Source of the DNA: an uncultured Bacteroidales bacterium
Lineage (GTDB): Bacteria > Bacteroidota > Bacteroidia > Bacteroidales > WCHB1-69
Assembly (NCBI GenBank): GCA_937949745.1
Contig: CALECM010000112.1
Span: 1-50,535, forward strand
Direction: 5' to 3'
DNA: 50,535 nucleotides
The notes beneath the pieces were generated by a model that was not told where the DNA came from, did not search any database, and saw only the letters and a list, made by a program, of their open reading frames with translations. The position numbers and the translations under genes are program-made. Shown piece after piece: positions 44,501 to 50,535 of the stretch. Within the stretch, counting starts at the first letter, position 1. Each line of letters begins with the position of its first letter.

Positions 44501-45301
44501 GATCTCCGTACGTTCAATATTTACCACTTCACCCGTTTCCTCATCCACAAAGTCTTCATTCCAGCTTTTCACCACACGGGCTGCAAATTTTTGTCCGATA
44601 AATTTTTTCAGGTTTGCTTTGGTCGCTTTCACTTCCTGGGCAATATCAAAAATATCGAGAATATCTTTATCGGTTTCATAACCGATAGCCCTTAACAGAG
44701 TAGTTACGGGCAATTTCTTTTTCCGATCAATATAGGCATACATCACATTATTGATATCGGTAGTAAATTCCATCCATGACCCTTTAAAAGGGATGATCCT
44801 GGCCGAATAGAGCTGGGAACCGTTGGAATGGAAGGAGGAACCGAAGAAAACCCCCGGCGAGCGGTGCAATTGTGAAACCACAACCCTCTCTGCACCGTTG
44901 ATGATGAATGTACCCTGAGGCGTCATATAAGGGATCATCCCGAGATATACATCCTGGATAACCGTCTCAAAATCCTCATGATCGGTATCATTACATGAAA
45001 GTTTCATTTTAGCTTTAAGCGGTACACTGTATGTGAGGCCCCTTTCCAGACACTCATCTATGGAATAGCGCGGTCCGTCGATATAATAATCGAGGAACTC
45101 GAGAACAAAACTATTCCTTGCGTCCGTAATAGGGAAATTCTCTGCAAAAACCTTAAATAAGCCTTCGTTATGCCTGCGTTCGGCATCCGTATCTATCTGA
45201 AAGAAATTGTTGAAGGATTTGATTTGAATATCTAAGAAGTCGGGATATTCTACAGGTTTGGTAGATGCAAAGCTAACTCTTTTATTATTTTTTGTTGCCA
45301 A
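41501..45301 (-). CDS. rpoB: RNA polymerase subunit beta
   Basis: The 1266-residue subunit. The rifampicin-binding region [20 protein letters not shown] and following [10 protein letters not shown] (about residues 455-495) matches the rifampicin-sensitive consensus at the Gln, Asp, His and Ser positions most often mutated. [12 protein letters not shown], the [16 protein letters not shown] active-site segment and the C-terminal [35 protein letters not shown] anchor to beta' are complete. It follows rplL by 164 bp containing a hairpin. Confidence 0.98.
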   Translation of the reverse strand: [1266 protein letters not shown]

Positions 45302-45410
45302 GGTAAATTTAATTTTAAGTGTTTAAATTTCAGTTGTTTAAAGGGCGGATAACCATTATTTGTTTTTATTATCTTCCTGCCCGCATTTATAAACAACAAT
45401 AAGTACAAAA

Positions 45411-45433
45411 CTTCCACGGGTATAATGTGGAAG
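45411..45433 (-). terminator. Possible attenuator hairpin between rplL and rpoB
   Basis: CTTCCAC at 45411-45417 pairs with GTGGAAG at 45427-45433 around 9 bases. On the minus strand the stem is followed by TTTTG. The weak T-run suggests partial termination or an RNA processing point, comparable in place to the E. coli rplL-rpoB attenuator. Confidence 0.5.
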
Positions 45434-45465
45434 ATTTGTACCATTATTGTATTGGAAATTATCCT

Positions 45466-45843
45466 TTACTTCACTTCGACTTCAGCACCGGCTTCCTCGA
45501 GAGATTTTCTCAAGCCTTCTGCTTCGTCTTTGCTAACGCCTTCTTTAACAGCTTTAGGAGCACTGTCAACTAATTCTTTAGCTTCTTTAAGACCAAGGCT
45601 GGTTAATTCTTTTACCAATTTAACGACAGCCAGTTTTTGTGCACCTGCTGCTTTAAGGATCACGTCAAAAGAAGTCTGTTCTTCTTCCGCCGGAGCGCCA
45701 CCTGCTGCGGGACCTGCTGCTACTGCAACTGCTGCTGCAGCGGGTTCGATACCGTACTCGTCTTTTAATATTTGAGCTAATTCATTAACTTCTTTTACTG
45801 TTAAATTAACTAATTGTTCTGCAAATGCTTTTAAATCTGCCAT
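45466..45843 (-). CDS. rplL: Ribosomal protein bL12 (L7/L12)
   Basis: The 125-residue stalk protein has an N-terminal dimerisation helix region (LVNLTVKEVNELAQIL). An Ala/Gly/Pro hinge follows at about 36-55, then a C-terminal factor-binding domain with VVKLVKELTSLGLKEAKELV. It recruits translation GTPases to the ribosome. It follows rplJ, its stalk base, by 42 bp. Confidence 0.98.
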   Translation of the reverse strand: MADLKAFAEQLVNLTVKEVNELAQILKDEYGIEPAAAAVAVAAGPAAGGAPAEEEQTSFDVILKAAGAQKLAVVKLVKELTSLGLKEAKELVDSAPKAVKEGVSKDEAEGLRKSLEEAGAEVEVK

Positions 45844-45885
45844 AATTTTTATGATTTAAATGTTAACTACTTTATTTCTTTACTT

Positions 45886-46407
45886 TTAATTCTCTTTTTC
45901 GGATAAGGTCTTAACGATACCGGCCAATTTACCGCCACCTGATTGTAATGCGGAGATAACGTTCCTGGCCGGAGATTGTAATAATCCAACCAGGTCACCG
46001 ATAAGTTCTTCCCTGGATTTAATATTACAGAGTGATTCTAACTGCTCGTCCCCAAAATAGGTTTCCTGCTCTATGAAAGCTGCTTTCAATAAAGGTTTCT
46101 GGTTTTTCGCCCGGAATTCTTTAATTAATCTGGCCGGCTGGTTACCGGTGTTGGAAAGCATAATAGAAGTAGGTCCTTCTAATGCAGGATAGATTTCCGA
46201 ATAGTCCATTTCAGCTTGTTCCATGGCACGTTTTAAAAGGGTGTTTTTCACCACTTTTAATTTGATGTCACGTCTGTAACAAACTCTTCTTAACTGATTC
46301 ACAACCTCAACGGTAAATCCGGAAATATCGGCAACATAGACATTCGAATAATCAGCTAAATCCTTAACCAACTCGTCAACAATCTGACTTTTTTGTTCTA
46401 TTTTCAT
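45886..46407 (-). CDS. rplJ: Ribosomal protein uL10
   Basis: The 173-residue stalk base protein begins MKIEQKSQIVDELVKDLAD and has the family block YVADISGFTVEVVNQLRR with KVVKNTLLKRAM. It anchors bL12 dimers on 23S rRNA and in many bacteria represses its own operon. It lies 22 bp after rplA. Confidence 0.97.
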   Translation of the reverse strand: MKIEQKSQIVDELVKDLADYSNVYVADISGFTVEVVNQLRRVCYRRDIKLKVVKNTLLKRAMEQAEMDYSEIYPALEGPTSIMLSNTGNQPARLIKEFRAKNQKPLLKAAFIEQETYFGDEQLESLCNIKSREELIGDLVGLLQSPARNVISALQSGGGKLAGIVKTLSEKEN

Positions 46408-46429
46408 AATTCAACTTAGCTTTTTAAGG

Positions 46430-47125
46430 TTAAACTGTTACTGATTTCGCATCTACCTGTATTCCGGGACTCATGGTACTGGAAAGATAAATACTTTTAA
46501 CATAAGTTCCTTTTGCTGCAGTAGGTTTCAATTTGATTATGGTTGACATCATTTCTTTGGCGTTATCCACCAGCTGGTCATTCGAGAAATTTACTTTCCC
46601 GATACCGGTATGGATAATTCCGTATTTGTCAACTTTAAAATCAATCTTACCAGCTTTCACATCAGCAACTGCTTTACCTACATCCATGGTAACGGTTCCG
46701 GCTTTGGGGTTGGGCATTAAGCCGCGGGGTCCCAAAATCTTACCGAGGGCACCAATCTTAGGCATGACACTTGGCATAGTAATGATGACGTCAATATCGG
46801 TCCAACCTTTCTTGATCTTATCGATATATTCATCTAATCCTACATAGTCAGCGCCGGCTGCTTTTGCTTCTTCTTCCTTATCAGGTGTACAAAGTACCAA
46901 TACTCTAACCACTTTTCCCGTTCCGTGCGGAAGGGTTACAATACCTCTTACCATTTGATTGGCTTTCCTGGGATCTACTCCCAGTCGAACATCGATATCA
47001 AATGAAGCATCGAATTTGGTATAAGTAATATCTTTCACAATTTGTACAGCCTCATTCAAAGGATAAACTTTGTTTTTATCAAACTTAGCAAAAGCTTCTT
47101 TGCGTTTTTTTGATATTTTAGCCAT
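46430..47125 (-). CDS. rplA: Ribosomal protein uL1
   Basis: The 231-residue L1-stalk protein has KFDASFDIDVRLGVDPRKANQ and the signature KILGPRGLMPNPKAGTV (about 124-140). It binds 23S rRNA at the E-site exit and can bind its own mRNA as a repressor. It lies 24 bp after rplK. Confidence 0.97.
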   Translation of the reverse strand: MAKISKKRKEAFAKFDKNKVYPLNEAVQIVKDITYTKFDASFDIDVRLGVDPRKANQMVRGIVTLPHGTGKVVRVLVLCTPDKEEEAKAAGADYVGLDEYIDKIKKGWTDIDVIITMPSVMPKIGALGKILGPRGLMPNPKAGTVTMDVGKAVADVKAGKIDFKVDKYGIIHTGIGKVNFSNDQLVDNAKEMMSTIIKLKPTAAKGTYVKSIYLSSTMSPGIQVDAKSVTV

Positions 47126-47149
47126 GTGATTCTTGTTATTACTTGATTA

Positions 47150-47599
47150 TTAATTATTTTCAAAAGGATTTTGTCCACCTTTTACCGTAATACCCATACT
47201 TCTGGCGGTACCGGCTACCATAGACATAGCGGATTCCACTAAAAAGCAATTAAGGTCAGGCATTTTGGCTTCAGCGATCTCACGTACCTGATCCCAGGTT
47301 ACGGATGCCACTTTATTACGGTTTGGTTCTTTCGATCCTTTTTGAAGTTTGGTGGCTGCCATCAATTGAACAGCTACCGGAGGAGTTTTGGTAATAAAAT
47401 CGAATGATTTGTCTTTATAAACAGTGATCACTACCGGTATCACTTTTCCTGCCTGGTCTTGTGTACGGGCATTGAACTGTTTACAGAACTCCATGATATT
47501 CACCCCCTTCGCACCTAATGCAGGTCCAACCGGCGGTGAAGGATTAGCAGCTCCTCCTTTAATTTGTAACTTTATAAGTCCAGCTACTTCTTTTGCCAT
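47150..47599 (-). CDS. rplK: Ribosomal protein uL11
   Basis: The 149-residue protein has the rRNA- and thiopeptide-contact segment LKIQIKGGAANPSPPVGPALG-type (IKLQIKGGAANPSPPVGPA) at about 9-27 and the C-terminal SMGITVKGG. It binds the GTPase-associated centre and is needed for ribosome-dependent RelA activation; a RelA/SpoT enzyme is encoded at 12915. It lies 44 bp after nusG. Confidence 0.97.
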   Translation of the reverse strand: MAKEVAGLIKLQIKGGAANPSPPVGPALGAKGVNIMEFCKQFNARTQDQAGKVIPVVITVYKDKSFDFITKTPPVAVQLMAATKLQKGSKEPNRNKVASVTWDQVREIAEAKMPDLNCFLVESAMSMVAGTARSMGITVKGGQNPFENN

Positions 47600-47643
47600 T
47601 TTTAAATGATTTAGTTTGTTGTAACGACAATTTTGTTGAGATT

Positions 47644-48195
47644 TTACAATTTTTCAACCTGCATAAAACTTAATTCGAGAGGAGTTTTACGGCCGAAGAT
47701 TTTCACCATAATCTTCAGCTTCTTTTTCTCGGCATTGATCTCTTCGATAATACCGTTAAAAGTGTTGAAAGGCCCGTCGATAACTTTGATCTCTTCACCC
47801 ACGATGAAAGGGGGAGCAAAGGTCTCGTCTTGTTCCATCAATTCATCAACCTTCCCTAACATACGTGTGACTTCAGACGGCCTTAACGGCACCGGGATAT
47901 CGGTTTTCCTTTTACAACCAACGAAACCGAGTACTCCGGGAATATTCAGCAATACGTTCTGTACTTCCCCGAGCATGATAGCTTCAACGAAGATATAACC
48001 GGGAAAATAATTTCTCTCTTTACTAACTTTCTTACCATTTCTGATCTGGTAAAATTTCTCAGTAGGGATTAGGACGCGTGAAACAAAATCCTTAATATGT
48101 GAAGCTTCAATTTCGCTTTCGATATTTTGCTTCACTTTCTTTTCGGTTCCTGTTACCGCCCTGATAACATACCACTTTTTTTCTACATCTGTCAT
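47644..48195 (-). CDS. nusG: Transcription termination/antitermination factor NusG
   Basis: From the ATG at 48195 the protein is 183 residues. The N-terminal NGN domain begins EKKWYVIRAVTGTEKKVKQN and contains the NYFPGYIFVEAIM motif that contacts RNA polymerase. The C-terminal KOW domain contains VIDGPFNTFNGIIEEINAEK. An ATG two codons earlier (48201) is also possible. It connects elongating RNA polymerase to ribosome or Rho. It lies 58 bp after secE. Confidence 0.96.
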   Translation of the reverse strand: MTDVEKKWYVIRAVTGTEKKVKQNIESEIEASHIKDFVSRVLIPTEKFYQIRNGKKVSKERNYFPGYIFVEAIMLGEVQNVLLNIPGVLGFVGCKRKTDIPVPLRPSEVTRMLGKVDELMEQDETFAPPFIVGEEIKVIDGPFNTFNGIIEEINAEKKKLKIMVKIFGRKTPLELSFMQVEKL

Positions 48196-48253
48196 GATCA
48201 AAGGTGTTGACGGAATAAAAAATCAACTTAATTACCCGAAAAATAAATAATTC

Positions 48254-48436
48254 TTAGAAGAACAGCATCCTCATAATGAAATTGAAGAAAAGATCCATCA
48301 ATAATACGATAAATATTATGATCAGGGAAGCAATGGATACTTTTACAACACTGTCCTGCAAATTTGCGAATGTGGGCCACGTAACTTTATGCGCCAATTC
48401 GTCGTAACATCCTTTTACGTAATTAACTATTTTCAT
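48254..48436 (-). CDS. secE: Preprotein translocase subunit SecE
   Basis: The 60-residue single-spanning form has the amphipathic cytoplasmic helix CYDELAHKVTWPTFANLQDS with the conserved WP, then one membrane helix (VSIASLIIIFIVLLMDLFF). It clamps SecY in the Sec channel. It is the first gene of the operon here; tuf and tRNA-Trp, which commonly precede it in Bacteroidota, are absent. Confidence 0.93.
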   Translation of the reverse strand: MKIVNYVKGCYDELAHKVTWPTFANLQDSVVKVSIASLIIIFIVLLMDLFFNFIMRMLFF

Positions 48437-48638
48437 TTCCAGATAATTTTTCTGTATATATTTATGCTCTTTGCATTTTCAATTTAGAAGGAAGTAATGT
48501 ATATATTTACTTTATATTCTCTCGTGCCCTGATCTTCCCATTTTACAGTAAATAAATTCAACCCCTTAAATTTCAATAGTTTACAAATTATAAAAAAGCC
48601 TTTTCCGCATTGTAACCTATTATACAACAAAAAGTCGG

Positions 48639-48646
48639 CAAATATA
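48639..48646 (-). promoter_or_regulatory. Putative -7 box of the secE-nusG-rplKAJL-rpoBC operon
   Basis: On the minus strand it reads TATATTTG (TAnnTTTG). It would give a leader of roughly 195 bases before the secE ATG at 48436. No nearer box was found. Confidence 0.5.
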
Positions 48647-48971
48647 CAAAATTATTTTAACATTTTTACGTGGATAAAAAAAAAATTCCATGAGGGGCTG
48701 GATATTGACAACTTTTTTAACCGGTATTTGTTACCGGACCATGTTCAATTTCTTTTTCAATAACATAAAAATGAAAGAAAATAATTGAAAAGTAAATAGT
48801 TACAAAGAGTAACCAAATTCATTCCCTAAAAGAATCAGAAGAGAGATTTAACCTAAAGTAAAGAATAAAAGGAAGAATATTCAACACTCCCGACCGGTAT
48901 GAATGGTAAAGAGAAGGTTCGCCAATCACCAATATCCGAAAAGAGATAATTCTGCAAATCCGAAATCATAA

Positions 48972-49028
48972 TTGGGGAATATATTCTCCAACTATTTCCC
49001 ACATGGCCACGAGCCTTATAATATAAGG
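48972..49028. promoter_or_regulatory. Pair of operator-like palindromes
   Basis: TTGGGGAATATATTCTCCAA at 48972-48991 is a 20-base palindrome with a single G-T mismatch. CCTTATA-A-TATAAGG at 49014-49028 is a perfect 7+1+7 palindrome. They lie 55-111 bases upstream of the TAATTTTG promoter box of the 49139 gene, where a dimeric regulator could bind. No regulator gene is adjacent. Confidence 0.4.
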
Positions 49029-49082
49029 AAGAAGTCTGTTTAATAAATTTAGAATGCAATAAATTTATCTAATCGAATTATT

Positions 49083-49090
49083 TAATTTTG
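49083..49090 (+). promoter_or_regulatory. Putative -7 box for the DUF5700-like gene
   Basis: TAATTTTG matches TAnnTTTG and ends 48 bases before the ATG at 49139. Confidence 0.55.
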
Positions 49091-49138
49091 CACCATTACA
49101 AATTTTGAATATTCTGATTCTCTATTAAATTTTCAGCT

Positions 49139-50239
49139 ATGAATAAAATATTCATGATCATGATGACGGCCGCACTTCTGTTCTCTTCCGGCAACGCAAG
49201 CGAAAACCCGGGAATGAATATTGACATTAGTTCCGCCGAAGCCTTTTTCCGCCTAGCAGATAAGATAACTTCGGGGATCAAGCTTACTGAAAAAGAATGG
49301 GATGAACTATTCGAAACCCGGGGCTACCGCAAAAACATAGAAGAAAGCTTCGAAGAAAAGGGAGAGTTTATCCGCAAAGCCATGAACCTGGCATACAATC
49401 CTTCAAAAACTGCCGAAAGAGACAGTCTCATGAGTATTCCTGTGGCTGAGAACGTATCGGACTGGGAAGCGTTGCTCATACGCGTGATGCTCGATAACTT
49501 TATAGACATCAGAGAAAATCAATTGGAAGTGGAAGAGCAATTGTATGCCATAAACGGTGACAAATTGGTGGCCGAAGCGGAAAAAAGATTGAAAAACTTT
49601 CTCGTAGATCCGGTTGATTCCCTGATAGTTCCCATTCCTATAAGTATCCTCTGTATAGAACCCGACGCTTTGAGCCATTCGGGCATGATCGTTTGGGACC
49701 TGAACCTTTTCCGAAAACAGAGCGAAGAGGACAGGGTTAATAATCTTGCCCACGAGATGTTCCACGCCTACCGCAGACATTTTACAGACGAGAGCAGATC
49801 AGAAGGTATTATGTCATTACTCCATCTCTGGCAGAACGAAGGGATCGCTGACCGGATAGACAAAAAATCGCTTTCCGATCTCTCGTCCGAATTTATCAGG
49901 TTCGGCCTTCCCGAAAGCTATGTCGACACTTACAATGATATTTACAGCAAAACTCACAGGACGTTGCAGGACCTGGAAAAATTAACTTTATCTTTTTTGC
50001 ATGGAGAAATGGATCAGAAGCGCTACAATTCCAGTCTGAACGACTTTATTCAGTTCGGAGGACATCCAAACGCTTACTATATGTCCACTGTAATCAAAAA
50101 TGCAGGCCACGAAAAGGAGATGATAAGTACTTTCGCTTCTCCCGTTGACTTTATAAAGCTTTACAATAAATCGGTTGCACCGGAGGATAGATTGGGTAAC
50201 GAATTTATGGATTATCTTGAAGAAATAAATAAAAATTGA
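49139..50239 (+). CDS. Exported putative zinc metalloprotease, DUF5700-like
   Basis: The 366-residue protein has a signal peptide (MNKIFMIMMTAALLFSSGNA). A helical N-terminal region follows, then a gluzincin-like site: LAHEMFHAYRRHF with HEMFH at 205-209, and WQNEGIADRID with Glu234 about 25 residues later as the likely third zinc ligand. This HExxH...E order and the surrounding text resemble the DUF5700 family of putative zinc-dependent peptidases. The substrate is unknown; the location is periplasmic or extracellular. The C-terminal ~100 residues are helical without a T9SS sorting domain. It stands alone after a long spacer with palindromes. Confidence 0.75.
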   Translation: MNKIFMIMMTAALLFSSGNASENPGMNIDISSAEAFFRLADKITSGIKLTEKEWDELFETRGYRKNIEESFEEKGEFIRKAMNLAYNPSKTAERDSLMSIPVAENVSDWEALLIRVMLDNFIDIRENQLEVEEQLYAINGDKLVAEAEKRLKNFLVDPVDSLIVPIPISILCIEPDALSHSGMIVWDLNLFRKQSEEDRVNNLAHEMFHAYRRHFTDESRSEGIMSLLHLWQNEGIADRIDKKSLSDLSSEFIRFGLPESYVDTYNDIYSKTHRTLQDLEKLTLSFLHGEMDQKRYNSSLNDFIQFGGHPNAYYMSTVIKNAGHEKEMISTFASPVDFIKLYNKSVAPEDRLGNEFMDYLEEINKN

Positions 50240-50376
50240 CCCCAGCAATTGGTAATCTTTTATTTATGATATTATTCGAGAATAGAGAATGATTGTTTTA
50301 CTCTTTCGTTCTATTTTTGAAATTCTGCCAAGTGATTTTTTGATACCGGTTTATATTCAACCGATAAAATCAAAAA

Positions 50377-50535
50377 TCATACCTTTTTTACTTTATGATA
50401 CCAATGGAGATACCGGGATAAATACTTTAATCCGGAACTGAGTAATTCTTCATAAAGAACATTGGATTTATAGTCTTTATCCAAACACAGCAGGTATATA
50501 CAGGAGATATTACATTCTTCCTTCAAAAGGTCAAA
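50377..50535 (-). CDS. Partial C-terminal end of an unrecognised protein
   Basis: On the minus strand an open frame enters from the right edge and gives 52 residues, ending KYLSRYLHWYHKVKKV before a TGA at 50379-50377. The piece has a plausible protein-like composition: an FDLLKEEC start, two cysteines, a Leu/Tyr-rich helix and a basic tail. No family is recognised and the frame could be chance. The 50240-50376 gap between it and the previous gene shows no clear terminator. Confidence 0.4.
   Translation of the reverse strand, partial: FDLLKEECNISCIYLLCLDKDYKSNVLYEELLSSGLKYLSRYLHWYHKVKKV

Larger units (their letters stand above)
48437..49138. other. 700-bp A/T-rich gene-free spacer between secE and the DUF5700-like gene
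   Basis: No convincing gene was found. It contains the presumed secE promoter and about 200-base leader (48437-48646), a perfect 6-bp hairpin CCGGTA-TTTGT-TACCGG at 48721-48737, two palindromes at 48972-49028, and the promoter box of the gene at 49139. A 68-codon frame on the minus strand at 48853-49059 has no recognisable features and overlaps both palindromes. Confidence 0.7.

Noticed and set aside
48721..48737. CCGGTA/TACCGG hairpin as a terminator
   Set aside because: There is no T-run after it on either strand and no gene ends beside it.
48853..49059. 68-codon frame on the minus strand
   Set aside because: No motif, low-complexity A/T-rich context and overlap with both palindromes; likely chance.
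1..50535. CRISPR array, tRNA or rRNA genes, insertion sequences
   Set aside because: None was seen by eye: no regularly spaced short repeats, no tRNA T-loop signature in a gene-free stretch, and no transposase-like protein.

Overview
This 50.5 kb window is a piece of a Bacteroidota chromosome, most likely order Bacteroidales. The evidence is: TAnnTTTG-type -7 promoter boxes upstream of many genes with very few Shine-Dalgarno sequences; a protease with a type IX secretion C-terminal domain; a DUF3467 gene directly after rpoC; an EF-G paralogue of the Bacteroides EF-G2 type; a panC-panD pair; and an acpP-fabF-rnc cluster. The family or genus cannot be fixed from the sequence alone. No rRNA, tRNA, CRISPR array, insertion sequence or prophage was found.

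Layout. 1-403 is gene-free and carries a tandem imperfect ~105-117 bp repeat. 404-5312 is the most accessory-looking part: a geranylgeranyl-reductase-like flavoprotein, a DHA2-type MFS transporter, a stand-alone CARF plus PD-(D/E)XK nuclease of the Card1/Can2 (DUF1887) type, a flavodoxin-like lipoprotein and a small zinc-ribbon protein. 5495-9602 (minus strand) has a cyclic 2,3-diphosphoglycerate synthetase homologue, then a thioredoxin-like gene, panC, panD and gpmA. 9708-12720 has an IPExxxVDY-like protein facing acpP-fabF-rnc. 12915-18933 (minus) reads dnaX, a T9SS subtilase, then relA/spoT; dnaX is split by a +1 frame change exactly after the clamp-loader core. 19122-24490 has queE, nfu-ychF, an SDR enzyme, a cytidylate-kinase-like protein and a MATE transporter. 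24491-24995 contains a second locus of the dispersed repeat family. 24996-28659 has the EF-G paralogue, folP and queD. 28656-36794 has a C69 dipeptidase, a double-domain universal stress protein, an outer-membrane protein, waaA, ilvA and uvrB. 36902-48436 (minus) is the secE-nusG-rplKAJL-rpoBC-DUF3467 transcription/translation operon. 49139-50239 is a DUF5700-like putative zinc protease, and a truncated reading frame runs off the right edge.

How the genes work together. Most of the window is growth machinery: transcription (rpoB, rpoC, nusG), translation (ribosomal proteins, EF-G2), replication (dnaX), stringent response (relA/spoT), fatty-acid synthesis (acpP, fabF), coenzyme A precursor and folate synthesis (panC, panD, folP), queuosine precursor synthesis (queD, queE), LPS core assembly (waaA) and repair (uvrB).

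The best candidates for unusual biology are: the orphan Card1-like nuclease without any cas gene nearby; the frame-split dnaX; the EF-G paralogue whose catalytic switch II histidine is phenylalanine; the neighbouring cyclic-2,3-diphosphoglycerate synthetase and 2,3-bisphosphoglycerate-dependent mutase; and the palindromes in the 700-bp spacer before the putative zinc protease. Promoter, terminator and fold assignments are by eye; no searches were run.
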